This document shows, in pieces, positions 17,142 to 25,160 of a stretch of 43,532 nt of DNA. The number at the start of each line of letters is the position of its first letter. Position 1 is the stretch's first letter. A model generated the notes under the pieces. That model was given only the letters and a program-made list of their open reading frames with translations, did no database searches and was not told the origin of the DNA. Both the position numbers and the translations under genes were made by a program. Source of the stretch: Anaeromyxobacter oryzisoli (lineage in GTDB: Bacteria > Myxococcota > Myxococcia > Myxococcales > Anaeromyxobacteraceae); the NCBI RefSeq assembly GCF_022690765.1, contig NZ_JALCZA010000039.1:1-43532 (forward strand), in the 5' to 3' direction.

Positions 17142-17801
17142 TCACTCCGCGTCGCCCGCCTTGCGCAGGATCTTGATCTCGATGCGCCGGTTCTGGGCCC
17201 GCCCCTCGGGCGTCTCGTTCGCCGCGCGCGGCCGGACGTCGCCGTAGCCGACGACCTGCAACCGGCGCGCGTCCACGCCGTTCTCGAGGAGCAGGCGCAC
17301 CACGGACTGGGCGCGCGCGGCGGAGAGGTGCCAGTTGGACGAGAAGCGCCCGCCCCGCACCGGGATCGAGTCGGTGTGCCCCTCGACCCGGATGGTGTTC
17401 GGCAGCTTCCCGAGGATCGCCGCGACCCGCACGAGCGCGCCGCGGCCGGCGTCGGAGAGCGCTGCGTCGCCGCTCGCGAACGTGACCTCGGAGGAGAGGC
17501 CGACCGTCACCTCCGTCTCGGTGTTCTCGACGAAGGCCTTGTCCTTCTGGAACTGCGCGGCGATCTCCCGGGCCGCCTCCTCGAGATCCTCGCGCGGCTG
17601 CTCCCGGACGACCCGGGTGTTCGCCGAGACGGTGCGGAGCTCGTTCACGAGCTGCTGCTTCCGCTGGTCCGTCATGACGCTGAACGAGTACATGAGGATG
17701 AAGAAGGACAGGAGCAGCGTCACCATGTCCGAGTAGGTGACGAGCCAGAGGCTCGAGTCGTTCTCGTCCTCCGTCTGCCTCTTGCGGCTGAGCGCGATCA
17801 C
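17142..17801 (-). CDS. MotB/OmpA-type stator protein 1
   Basis: The 219-residue protein has a short cytoplasmic start, one membrane helix (about 20-43) containing SDMVTLLLSFFILMYSF, and a C-terminal OmpA-like peptidoglycan-binding domain (about 100-215) with IRVEGHTDSIP, SNWHLSAARA, GYGD and GRAQNRRIEI. Asp25 occupies the place of the proton-carrying aspartate of MotB, so it should be ion-conducting with MotA. A linker of charged residues lies between helix and OmpA domain, as in MotB. It is the last gene of a five-gene operon, four bases after the second MotB-like gene. The protein is distinct from its neighbour, not a recent copy. Confidence 0.9.
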   Translation of the reverse strand: MIALSRKRQTEDENDSSLWLVTYSDMVTLLLSFFILMYSFSVMTDQRKQQLVNELRTVSANTRVVREQPREDLEEAAREIAAQFQKDKAFVENTETEVTVGLSSEVTFASGDAALSDAGRGALVRVAAILGKLPNTIRVEGHTDSIPVRGGRFSSNWHLSAARAQSVVRLLLENGVDARRLQVVGYGDVRPRAANETPEGRAQNRRIEIKILRKAGDAE

Positions 17802-17804
17802 CGG

Positions 17805-18437
17805 TCAGCCCCCCAGGACCACGATCTCGACGCGCCGGTTCTGCGCGCGGTGCTCGGGGCCGTCGTTCGCGACGAGCGGGTGGAACTCGCCGTACCCGGC
17901 GACGGAGAGGCGCGTCCGGTCGATCCCGTGGTCCTCCAGGTACTGCGTCACCGAGATGGCGCGCGCGGTCGAGAGCTCCCAGTTGGAAGGGAACTCGGCG
18001 CTGCGGATGACGAGATCGTCGGTGTGCCCCTCGACGCGCAGCCGGCTCGGCGCCCGGGCCAGGACCGGCGCCAGCCCCGCCAGGACGCGCTCGGCCTCCG
18101 GCGTGAGGGACGCCTTGGCCTCGGCGAACAGGATGGCGCTCTTCATCCGGATCACGAGCCGATCCGAGGCGCGGTCCACCGCCATCGAGTCGGCGAGCCC
18201 GCTCTCCTTCACGAACTTCTCCACCTGCGTGACCGTCTCCACCAGGGCCTGGTCGCGCTGGGCCCGCTGCTGATCCTTCTGCGACTTCTGCGGCGCCTTG
18301 AGCCCGAGCACCACGAGCATCAGGATCGAGAAGATGAGGAGCTGCGTCATCAGGTCGGCGTAGCTGAAGAGCCACGCCGCGTCGTGCAGCGGGTTCGAGT
18401 CGTCCTCCCGCGACGCCCTGTGCCCGCGCGTCCTCAT
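17805..18437 (-). CDS. MotB/OmpA-type stator protein 2
   Basis: The 210-residue product starts at ATG 18437, overlapping the MotA stop by ATGA. It has one membrane helix (about 22-46) with SYADLMTQLLIFSILMLVV. Asp28 corresponds to the MotB proton-carrying aspartate. A linker follows (KSQKDQQRAQRDQA, likely coiled coil), then an OmpA-like domain with LRVEGHTDDL, SNWELSTARA, GYGE and HRAQNRRVEI. Because MotB-type proteins work as dimers, this and the next protein could form a heterodimer around one MotA ring. That pairing is inference. In Myxococcus gliding motors a MotA-type protein likewise works with two different small partners. Confidence 0.9.
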   Translation of the reverse strand: MRTRGHRASREDDSNPLHDAAWLFSYADLMTQLLIFSILMLVVLGLKAPQKSQKDQQRAQRDQALVETVTQVEKFVKESGLADSMAVDRASDRLVIRMKSAILFAEAKASLTPEAERVLAGLAPVLARAPSRLRVEGHTDDLVIRSAEFPSNWELSTARAISVTQYLEDHGIDRTRLSVAGYGEFHPLVANDGPEHRAQNRRVEIVVLGG

Positions 18438-19189
18438 CCCCGCGCCGCGGTCCCGCCGAAGGCCTCGAGCGTCTCGCGCACGTACTCCGCGTTCTGCCCG
18501 AGCCGGATCGCGAGCAGGCCGGCGATGATCTCGTCCCGGCGCAGCCGCTCGTCGAGGTCGAGGGTGCGCACCTTGCCGGCGAGGGGCAGGAAGAAGAGGC
18601 CCGCCATCAGCACGCCGTAGAACGTCGCCATCAGCGCCACCGACATGCCCTGGCCGATCGCCCGCGGGTCGGTGAGCCCCTTCAGCATCTGGATGAGCCC
18701 GATGAGCGTGCCGACGAGGCCGAACATCGGGGAGTAGGTGCCCATGAGCCGGAACATGCGCTCCGCCGAGGACCGCTTCTCCGACAGGATCTCCGACTCG
18801 AGCCGCAGGAGCTCCTCGATCCGCTCGGCCGGGACACCGTCCACGACCAGCTGCACCCCCTTCACCAGGAAGGGATCGCGCGATCCCAGCGCCTCCACAT
18901 CGAGCGACGCGTACCCCTGGGCCTTGGCCTGGCGGGCGAGCTGGACGAGCTCGGCGGTGACCTCCTTCGAGGTCTCGGTCCCCGTGAGGAAGAGCTTCTT
19001 CACCGCCGAGGCCGCGTGCACCGCCGTGATGCGGGAGGACGAGACGGTCGTCGCGGCGAAGGTCCCGCCCACCGCGATGAGCAGCGCGACCACGTTGGTG
19101 AAGATCGTGGCGTTGCCGCCCTTCGCGAGGACGGCGAAGTAGACGACCGATACGCCGACGACGAGTCCGAGGTAGGTGGTGGTTCGCAC
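18434..19189 (-). CDS. MotA-type stator protein (MotA/TolQ/ExbB family)
   Basis: The 251-residue membrane protein has the MotA plan: two N-terminal helices (about 5-20 and 32-48), a cytoplasmic segment (about 55-150) and two C-terminal helices. The conserved proline of helix three appears in GTYSPMFGLVGTLIGL, and that of helix four in FFLPLAGKVR. The length fits the short PomA/MotA type rather than TolQ or ExbB, and the OmpA-containing partners also favour MotA. It should form the pentameric ion channel that turns or pulls on the FliG-like domain encoded upstream. It follows the TPR-like gene by fifteen bases. Confidence 0.88.
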   Translation of the reverse strand: MRTTTYLGLVVGVSVVYFAVLAKGGNATIFTNVVALLIAVGGTFAATTVSSSRITAVHAASAVKKLFLTGTETSKEVTAELVQLARQAKAQGYASLDVEALGSRDPFLVKGVQLVVDGVPAERIEELLRLESEILSEKRSSAERMFRLMGTYSPMFGLVGTLIGLIQMLKGLTDPRAIGQGMSVALMATFYGVLMAGLFFLPLAGKVRTLDLDERLRRDEIIAGLLAIRLGQNAEYVRETLEAFGGTAARG

Positions 19190-19204
19190 GGTTGGGATCC
19201 CGGT

Positions 19205-20101
19205 TCAGCGCCGCTTCAGCGCTTGCTTGGTGGTGCGGCCGTACTCCATGAGCGCCTCGCGCACCGCTGCGTTCGAGGGGTCGAGCTCGTTCGAGCGCCG
19301 CCACGCCACGACCGCGGCGTCCTTCTGATCGAAGAGGAAGTACAGCGACCCGAGGAACGCGTGCGCGACCGCGAAGTCGGGCAGCGCCGCGGCGGCCGCC
19401 CGGACGCGCTGCAGCGCGCCGAAGCTGTCGCCGTCGAGGTACGCGACGAGACCCATGGCGAGGTTGCGGTACCCCTCGAGCTGATCCTCGAGCGCCTTCT
19501 TCACCGCCCCCGACCGGATCGCGGCGAGCCGGCGCCGCACGAGGGGCGCGTCCACGCCGGGGAGCCCCTGCCGGCCCGCCTCGACGAGCGCCTTGTCCAC
19601 GAAGAAGAGCCGGCGCTCCTCCCAGGTGACGGCCTCGAGGTAGGACGCGCGCGCGTCGTCGAGCGGCGCGCCGACCAGGCTCGCCAGCTTGGCGCGCATG
19701 GCGTCGGGCTCGAGCCCGCCCTCCGTCTGGTAGTACATGCGCACGGACTCGATGAGCGAGCGCGCCATCATGTCGCCCTCGGCGAGCAGCTCGTTCCGCT
19801 TCTCGAGGGCGTCCAGCGAGAGCCGCATCTGGGCGGCGCCCGGGCCGTTCCACCCCGTGTCGGCGCCGCCGTCGCTCGTCGCGGTGCTCCGCGTGAGGGA
19901 CAGGAACGCCATCACCTGCTGGTCGGCCTCTGCGGCGGGGGCGCTCGCCGCCGTCTCCTTGCCGCCGCCGTCCTTCGCGGGCGCGCCCGCGTCGGACGCG
20001 GCGCCGGCCTGCTGCGGCTGGACGGGGGGCTTCGCCTGTCCGCCGCTCCCGGCGGGACGTGGCGCGGCCGCGAGCGCGGCCGCGAGGATGGCTCCGATCA
20101 C
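19205..20101 (-). CDS. Secreted TPR-like protein of the motor operon
   Basis: The 298-residue product has a short hydrophobic start (MIGAILAAALAAAPRPAGSG) that may be a signal sequence, an Ala/Gly/Pro-rich stretch to about residue 70 and a helical remainder. Near the end, FAVAHAFLGSLYFLFDQKDAAV and LDPSNAAVREALMEYGR read like two TPR-type helix pairs. I recognise no named family. Lying between the FliF-FliG fusion and MotA, fourteen bases after the former, it is probably a structural partner of the motor, perhaps periplasmic. Its localisation depends on whether the weak signal is cleaved. Confidence 0.7.
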   Translation of the reverse strand: MIGAILAAALAAAPRPAGSGGQAKPPVQPQQAGAASDAGAPAKDGGGKETAASAPAAEADQQVMAFLSLTRSTATSDGGADTGWNGPGAAQMRLSLDALEKRNELLAEGDMMARSLIESVRMYYQTEGGLEPDAMRAKLASLVGAPLDDARASYLEAVTWEERRLFFVDKALVEAGRQGLPGVDAPLVRRRLAAIRSGAVKKALEDQLEGYRNLAMGLVAYLDGDSFGALQRVRAAAAALPDFAVAHAFLGSLYFLFDQKDAAVVAWRRSNELDPSNAAVREALMEYGRTTKQALKRR

Positions 20102-20114
20102 GATGTCGTCTCCC

Positions 20115-21596
20115 TTAGGCGGCGCGCGCCTGCCGGACGTGGAGCTCGCCGCGCACGTTGAGCTGGCGCATCGCGTCCTCCAGGACCCGGCGCGCGGCCT
20201 CGATCTCCGCCGGTCCCTTCTGCTGCACGACCTCCTCCTCCGCCTCGAGGATGGCGCGCAGGCGCTTCGAGACGGCGCCGTGGACCGCCGCGCGAGCCTC
20301 GGGCGCGCCGACCAGGGCGAGCGCGACGACGCTCGGGTCGATCCCGGTCACGACCTGCCGCACCGACGCGTCGGCGAGGCGGGCCAGATCCTCGAAGAGC
20401 ATCATCGCCGACCGGGCGGCGTCCGCGACGCCCTGATCGCGGACCGCGATGCCGTCCAGCACCTCGCGCCGGACGGCGTCCGGGACCTGGGAGAGGAACT
20501 CGGCCACGCGGGCGGGGCCGCCGAGCGGCACCCGGTCGCGGATGCGCCGCAGCACGGCGCCGGCCGCGGCCTCCATCTGCGCCACCTGCTCGCGCGTGAG
20601 GACGCGCGAGGTCGCGAGCGTGACGCCGATCTCGAGCCTGCGCTGCGCGGGGACCAGCTCCTCCATCAGCTTGGACGCCTCGCCGTCGAGCCCGAAGAGA
20701 TCGACGATCGCCGTCGCGGTGGCCGCGTCGGCCTCGGCGACCACCTGCACCAGCTCTCGCGCGGTCGCGTCCGCGAGCACCCCGAACGCGCCCAGATCCT
20801 CGCGGCGCTTGCGAAGCTCCGCGCGCTCCGCCTGCGCGGCCGCCGCCGCCGGCGTGGCCGCCTCGCCGCCGCTCGCGCGCGCCGCCTGCGCACCCGCCGC
20901 GCGCTCGGCCGCGCTCCGCCGCGAGAGACCGAAGGCGAGGATCACCGCGGCCACGATCGCCGTCAAGCAGATGGCGACGACCTCGGACGTGAGCCTCGGG
21001 GCGGCCTGGATCGTCGCGGAGAGGACCGTCCCCGACGCCTGCCCGGGCAGCGTCGGCCGCTCCTCGACGACGACCTCGTCGCCGCGCGACTTGTCGACCC
21101 CTGCGAGGTCCGAGGCGAGGCGCGTGAGCAGCTCGCGGCGCTGCTTCGGCATGGCGGGGTCGACGAACAGGAGCACCGTCATCTGGTTGACCTCGGTCTC
21201 GAGCTGCCGGGTCACCTGCTCCACCACGCGACCGCCACCGCCGATGTTGATCTCCGGCACCACGGTGCCCTGGCCGCCGCCGTCCACCGTGCCGAAGCCG
21301 GGCAGCTTCACCCGGTTCTTGCCGCCGATCTTCACGTCGGGAGCGACGCTCTGCTGCTTCTCCCGGATCTCGTGGATCTGCCCGCGCAGGTCGAGCCGCA
21401 CGGACACCTCGATCCGGAACGGCTCCGCCGGACCGGCGAGAGACTTCGTGAGCCAGTCGCCGAGCTGCCGCTGCAGCTCGATGCGGGCCGCGATCACCGC
21501 TCCGCTGCGGTCCGCAGTCGCAGCGCGCGCGGGGAGCGCCGCGAGCAGTCCCGCGATCAATACGACGATGTGCCCCCCACCCCTCGAGATCACCAT
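20115..21596 (-). CDS. FliF(C-terminal)-FliG fusion protein
   Basis: This 493-residue protein joins two flagellar rotor parts. Residues 1-26 look like a signal peptide. Residues about 60-182 resemble the C-terminal periplasmic region of FliF, best seen in MTVLLFVDPAMPKQRRELLT and the RGDEVVV motif (171-177; FliF has RGDxxxV). One membrane helix spans 206-223. After an alanine-rich linker, residues about 262-485 resemble the FliG middle and C-terminal domains, including MLFEDLARLADASVRQVV, LALVGAPEA and SKRLRAILEAEEE. The first FliF membrane helix and ring-building domains and the FliG N-terminal FliF-binding domain are missing, as expected if fusion replaced the FliF-FliG contact. Some torque residues differ: the LKGA lysine is valine, and the RDD region is glutamate-rich. 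It begins the motor operon. Confidence 0.85.
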   Translation of the reverse strand: MVISRGGGHIVVLIAGLLAALPARAATADRSGAVIAARIELQRQLGDWLTKSLAGPAEPFRIEVSVRLDLRGQIHEIREKQQSVAPDVKIGGKNRVKLPGFGTVDGGGQGTVVPEINIGGGGRVVEQVTRQLETEVNQMTVLLFVDPAMPKQRRELLTRLASDLAGVDKSRGDEVVVEERPTLPGQASGTVLSATIQAAPRLTSEVVAICLTAIVAAVILAFGLSRRSAAERAAGAQAARASGGEAATPAAAAAQAERAELRKRREDLGAFGVLADATARELVQVVAEADAATATAIVDLFGLDGEASKLMEELVPAQRRLEIGVTLATSRVLTREQVAQMEAAAGAVLRRIRDRVPLGGPARVAEFLSQVPDAVRREVLDGIAVRDQGVADAARSAMMLFEDLARLADASVRQVVTGIDPSVVALALVGAPEARAAVHGAVSKRLRAILEAEEEVVQQKGPAEIEAARRVLEDAMRQLNVRGELHVRQARAA

Positions 21597-21675
21597 TCTC
21601 TCGCCGTATCACGCATGGGGCGGGGCTCTTAGTGACATCGGTCAAAACGGGCGCAATTCTTTGACATATGCGACC

Positions 21676-21789
21676 TTCACCTTCACAAACCGAATACCCC
21701 TCGAACTGCGCCATTTCGCGCAAGATCCACACGCATGGGTGATTTCACCAATCGGACTGGGTGAATTCACCGAATTGGGGCAATTCACC
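21676..21789. promoter_or_regulatory. Array of TTCACC-type operator sites upstream of the motor operon
   Basis: The 277-base gap 21597-21873 is less GC-rich than its surroundings. It contains GGTGATTTCACC (21738-21749), the perfect palindrome GGTGAATTCACC (21760-21771), GGGCAATTCACC (21778-21789) and direct half-sites TTCACC and TTCACA (21676-21687). Starts of the larger sites are 22 and 18 bases apart, about two helical turns. They lie 140-195 bases upstream of the FliF-FliG start and probably bind a dimeric regulator. No clear -35/-10 pair was found. Confidence 0.6.
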
Positions 21790-21873
21790 GAGGCATTCCT
21801 CCGCAACGCACGAAACCCTCGACGCTGACGTCCCGAGCGCACCGCATGCTGGGCGCCCGGTCTCATGCATCAG

Positions 21874-22755
21874 CTACTCGAGCCCGAGCTCGAGCTGTAA
21901 CAGCACCGGCCGATGATCCGACGCAGCCGCGATCTCCGCTCCGCCGATCACCTCGGCGGCGAGGATCGCGCCGGCCGAAGCCCTCTGGAGCGCGAGATGA
22001 TCGAGGACGGCGAGCCGCCCGCTCCCGCTCCACGTCCAGCTCTGCTCGAGCGGCCCCGCGGCGGGCTCGCCCCACGCGCCGTCCCCGAGCAGGGGCGCGA
22101 GGGCCGAGCCGTCCGAGGAGTCGTTCAGGTCACCGCCGGCGAGCACCAGCACCGCGCCGCCGGTCGCCGCCGCGTCGGCGAGCTCCCGGAGCCGCGTCGC
22201 CTGGAGCGCCCGCCGCGTGCCGTCGTCGGAGAGCGGCGAGCTGAAGTGGCTCCCCACCACGACCACCCGCCCCGCTCCCCCGACGTCCACGTGCGCCTCC
22301 ACGCAGTCGCGCGGCCAGAGGAGCCGTCCGGCCGCGTCGCGGTCCTCGCGATGGCTCACGTAGGCGACGACCGGGCGACGCGAGAGGAAGGCCACGTCGA
22401 TGCCACGCGGATCGTTGCCCTCGACGAGCCGCGCCTCGGGGTAGCCGGCGAGCCGGGCGAGCGCCTCGAGGATCGCGGCGTTCTCGACCTCCTGCAGGAG
22501 GACGAGGTCCGCGTCCACGCGCCGGAGCACCGTCGCGACCCGCTCGAGCTTCGCGGCGACCTCCGGCGCGGAGGGCACGAGGTCCTGCTCGCCCGGCGGG
22601 GCGCGCCGATCCTCGGCGTCGAACAGGTCGTGCACGTTCCAGGTGGCGATCCGCACGATCCGCGACCCGGCCTCGCCGGTCGCGGGGTCGAGCGTGAGCG
22701 GGCCGCACGCGGCGGCGAGGAGGGCGAGGGCGAAGGACGCGGTCGGGCGAGCCAT
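21874..22755 (-). CDS. Endonuclease/exonuclease/phosphatase-family lipoprotein
   Basis: From ATG 22755 the 293-residue product has a signal peptide ending in the lipobox LAAAC (Cys17), then an endonuclease/exonuclease/phosphatase (DNase I-like) domain. The expected active-site pieces are present: RIATWNVHDLFD (Asn40), LVLLQEVEN with the metal-binding glutamate, GSHFSSP, GGDLNDSSD and a final SDHRPVLLQ with the catalytic Asp-His. It should be an extracytoplasmic phosphodiesterase or nuclease; the substrate is unknown. The frame runs upstream to 23016, but only the chosen start gives a lipoprotein signal. It is transcribed towards the motor operon, with the operator region between them. Confidence 0.85.
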   Translation of the reverse strand: MARPTASFALALLAAACGPLTLDPATGEAGSRIVRIATWNVHDLFDAEDRRAPPGEQDLVPSAPEVAAKLERVATVLRRVDADLVLLQEVENAAILEALARLAGYPEARLVEGNDPRGIDVAFLSRRPVVAYVSHREDRDAAGRLLWPRDCVEAHVDVGGAGRVVVVGSHFSSPLSDDGTRRALQATRLRELADAAATGGAVLVLAGGDLNDSSDGSALAPLLGDGAWGEPAAGPLEQSWTWSGSGRLAVLDHLALQRASAGAILAAEVIGGAEIAAASDHRPVLLQLELGLE

Positions 22756-22988
22756 GCCCTCCGCGAGTGCAACGACGGCGCCGCGCCCGACGCACCAGGG
22801 ACCGGCCACTTCGCGCGTCCGGACGGTGCGCGTCGCGGACGCACGGGGCGGGCGGCGTCCGTCCTGCGGCCGCCTGCGGCCGAGGCGCCGAGCCGCTTCT
22901 CCCGCCGGCGTCCAGGTCGCCGCGGAGCTCCGATCCGCCCCCGTGCATCCCGGACGCGCGCCGCCCAGCCCGGCGGCCCCTCCTCCGC

Positions 22989-23035
22989 TTGACAGGACGC
23001 CCGCCCGCCCGTACAAACCACCTCCGTTATAACGG
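22989..23035 (+). promoter_or_regulatory. cysK promoter with palindromic operator
   Basis: TTGACA (22989-22994), a 17-base spacer and TACAAA (23012-23017) form a strong vegetative promoter. The perfect 12-base palindrome CCGTTATAACGG (23024-23035) lies exactly where transcription should begin, so a repressor bound there would block initiation. The binding protein is not identified. The rest of the 311-base gap 22756-23066 shows no gene. Confidence 0.65.
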
Positions 23036-23066
23036 ATAGACCCGGCGCGCCGGGTCGGGAGCGAAC

Positions 23067-24002
23067 ATGCGGATCGCGGACGACATCACGAAGCTCATCG
23101 GGAACACGCCGCTCGTGCGGCTCAACCGGATCGTGGAGGGGGCGCGCGCCACGGTCGTCGCGAAGGTCGAGAGCTTCAACCCCGCGTCGAGCGTGAAGGA
23201 CCGCATCGGCGTCGCCATGATCGAGGCCGCCGAGCGCGCGGGCCGGATCCGCCCGGACACGATCCTGATCGAGCCGACCTCCGGGAACACCGGCATCGGC
23301 CTCGCCTTCGCCGCCGCCGCCAAGGGCTACAAGCTCGTCCTCACCATGCCCGAGACGATGAGCGTCGAGCGCCGCAAGCTCCTCGCCGCCTTCGGCGCGA
23401 AGCTGCTGCTCACGCCGGGCTCCGAGGGGATGAAGGGCGCCATCGCCAAGGCGGAGGCGCTCGCGGCGCAGGACCCGCGCTACCTGCTCCTCCAGCAGTT
23501 CGAGAACCCCGCCAACCCGGAGATCCACCGCCGCACCACCGCCGAGGAGATCTGGCGGGACACGGACGGCAAGATCGACATCCTCGTCGCGGGCACGGGC
23601 ACGGGCGGCACCATCACCGGCTGCGCCCAGGTGCTGAAGGCGCGGAAGCCGTCGATCCGGATCGTGGCCGCCGAGCCGGCCGACTCGGCCGTCCTCTCGG
23701 GCGGAAAGCCCGGGTCGCACAAGATCCAGGGATGGGGGCCGGGGTTCGTGCCGAAGGTCATGGACACCTCCCTCCTGGACGAGGTGATCCGGGTGGCCAA
23801 CGACGACGCCGGCGACCTCGCGCGCCGCCTCACGCGCGAGGAGGGGATCCTCTCCGGCATCTCCTGCGGCGGCGCGGTGTGGGCGGCGCGGGAGGTGGCG
23901 CGCCGGCCCGAGAACGCCGGCAAGCTCGTGGTGGTGGTGCTGCCCGACACCGGCGAGCGCTACCTCTCCACGTGGCTGTTCGAGGAGGCGAAGCCGGCCT
24001 AA
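23067..24002 (+). CDS. cysK: Cysteine synthase A (O-acetylserine sulfhydrylase)
   Basis: The 311-residue PLP enzyme makes L-cysteine from O-acetylserine and sulfide. It begins with [14 protein letters not shown] and has Lys44 in [11 protein letters not shown] as the PLP Schiff-base lysine. The substrate loop is [13 protein letters not shown], the PLP phosphate is held by [16 protein letters not shown] follows, and the C-terminus has [11 protein letters not shown]. The length and motifs match CysK rather than cystathionine beta-synthase, which would carry extra domains. ATG at 23067 follows GGGAGCGAAC. The gene appears monocistronic: its own promoter and operator lie at 22989-23035 and an inverted repeat lies beyond its stop. 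Confidence 0.95.
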   Translation: MRIADDITKLIGNTPLVRLNRIVEGARATVVAKVESFNPASSVKDRIGVAMIEAAERAGRIRPDTILIEPTSGNTGIGLAFAAAAKGYKLVLTMPETMSVERRKLLAAFGAKLLLTPGSEGMKGAIAKAEALAAQDPRYLLLQQFENPANPEIHRRTTAEEIWRDTDGKIDILVAGTGTGGTITGCAQVLKARKPSIRIVAAEPADSAVLSGGKPGSHKIQGWGPGFVPKVMDTSLLDEVIRVANDDAGDLARRLTREEGILSGISCGGAVWAAREVARRPENAGKLVVVVLPDTGERYLSTWLFEEAKPA

Positions 24003-24012
24003 ACGGCCGATC

Positions 24013-24078
24013 AGGGTTCGCGAACGGTCAGCGGGGAGGGGCCCCACCGGCCGAAGGTGTTCGCGAATCGCGAACCCT
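24013..24078 (+). terminator. Inverted repeat after cysK
   Basis: AGGGTTCGCGA (24013-24023) pairs perfectly with TCGCGAACCCT (24068-24078) across a 44-base GC-rich interior. The second arm is followed by CGTTTAG. It may end cysK transcription; alternatively, it is simply a repeated TTCGCGAA palindrome. Confidence 0.4.
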
Positions 24079-24182
24079 CGTTTAGCGCCCCACCCGGGCC
24101 CGCCCGACGCGACGACCTCGCCCTGGCCTCCTCACCCGCTCGTCCTCATCTCTTGGGAGCGGAGGTCGAGGAGGCCCTTGCC

Positions 24183-24875
24183 ATGACCCGGCAGTCGCGC
24201 GCGGAGCTCCGCGAAGAGCTGCTCTCTCGGCTCCCGCGCTGGTACACGCCGTGGCTGCACCTCGCGTTCCCGGCGGCGTCCGGCCTCGGCATCGCGGCGT
24301 TCGCGCTCTCGCGCGTCGAGGGGCTGCGCGCCTGGCAGCTCGCGTGCGTGCCGCTGTTCCTCGCCTTCGGCAACGCCGTCGAGTGGCACGCGCATCGCGG
24401 CCTCCTGCACCGGCGGACGCGGTTCCTCGAGGTCCTGTACGTCCGCCACACGCCCCAGCACCACGCCGTCTACGTCGCCGACGACATGGCGATCCGCAGC
24501 GCGCGAGAGCTCGCGCTGATCCTGCTCCCCGCCTACGGCGTGCTCGCGCTCCTCGCGCTCACCTCGCCGATCGCCCTCGCGTTCTTCGGCCTCGGCCAGC
24601 CCAACCTCGCGGCGCTCTGGGTCGCGACCGTGGTCTCGTACGTCCTCGGCTACGAGTGGCTGCACCTGGCCTACCACCTGCCGGAGCAGGGCCGGATCGG
24701 CCGGCTGTGGCTCGTCCAGGCGCTCCGACGCCATCACCAGCTCCACCACGCTCCGCAGCTCATGCAGCGGTGGAACTTCAACGTGACGGTGCCGCTGTGG
24801 GACCTCGTGCGCGGGACGAGCTACCGCGCGCCGGGCGCGAGCGTTCTCCCTGGCGCGCTGCGCCGCCAGCCGTGA
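24183..24875 (+). CDS. Membrane fatty acid hydroxylase/sterol desaturase-family di-iron enzyme
   Basis: The 230-residue membrane protein carries the histidine clusters of the fatty acid hydroxylase superfamily: EWHAHRGLLHRR, RHTPQHH, HLAYHLPE and RRHHQLHH, which would hold a di-iron centre facing the cytoplasm. Hydrophobic helices lie at about 28-50, 52-68, 106-128 and 138-160. The family hydroxylates or desaturates lipid chains, sterols or carotenoids; the substrate cannot be fixed here. ATG 24183 was preferred over 24057 because the upstream residues look untranslated and the helix topology starts normally from here. It ends 69 bases before the first tRNA-Glu gene. Confidence 0.85.
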   Translation: MTRQSRAELREELLSRLPRWYTPWLHLAFPAASGLGIAAFALSRVEGLRAWQLACVPLFLAFGNAVEWHAHRGLLHRRTRFLEVLYVRHTPQHHAVYVADDMAIRSARELALILLPAYGVLALLALTSPIALAFFGLGQPNLAALWVATVVSYVLGYEWLHLAYHLPEQGRIGRLWLVQALRRHHQLHHAPQLMQRWNFNVTVPLWDLVRGTSYRAPGASVLPGALRRQP

Positions 24876-24908
24876 TCCCGATTCGATGCGATGAGCCGAC
24901 CAACGCCC

Positions 24909-24937
24909 TTTACAGGGGCTCGGAGGTCTTGTACTAG
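24909..24937 (+). promoter_or_regulatory. Promoter of the tRNA-Glu genes
   Basis: TTTACA (24909-24914), a 17-base spacer and TACTAG (24932-24937) end seven bases before the first tRNA base, as expected for a tRNA promoter. Confidence 0.6.
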
Positions 24938-24944
24938 ACCGCCC

Positions 24945-25017
24945 GACCCCATCGTCTAGAGGCCCAGGACATCGCCCTTTCAAGGCGGCAACCGGGGTTC
25001 GAATCCCTGTGGGGTCA
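24945..25017 (+). tRNA. tRNA-Glu (UUC), copy 1
   Basis: A 73-base cloverleaf with acceptor GACCCCA/TGGGGTC, D-arm CGTCTAGAGGCCCAGGACA, anticodon loop CTTTCAA (TTC) and T-loop TTCGAAT. The anticodon stem has one T-G wobble and the T-stem one G-T wobble. CCA is not encoded. Confidence 0.96.
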
Positions 25018-25087
25018 TCGCTGGAGTCGTCGAAGAGCCGCTGGAAGCGCAGCCGCCGAACGGAGCCGACCGGGATCACGAGTACCT

Positions 25088-25160
25088 GACCCCATCGTCT
25101 AGAGGCCCAGGACACGGCCCTTTCAAGGCTGTAACCGGGGTTCGAATCCCCGTGGGGTCA
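25088..25160 (+). tRNA. tRNA-Glu (UUC), copy 2
   Basis: The same cloverleaf as copy 1 and the same TTC anticodon, differing in the anticodon stem (CGGCC/GGCTG) and with a fully paired T-stem. Both copies probably share the promoter upstream of copy 1. Confidence 0.96.

Noticed and set aside
21642-21866. Small minus-strand frame in the operator region
   Set aside because: It is composed of the operator repeats and has no ribosome site or homology.
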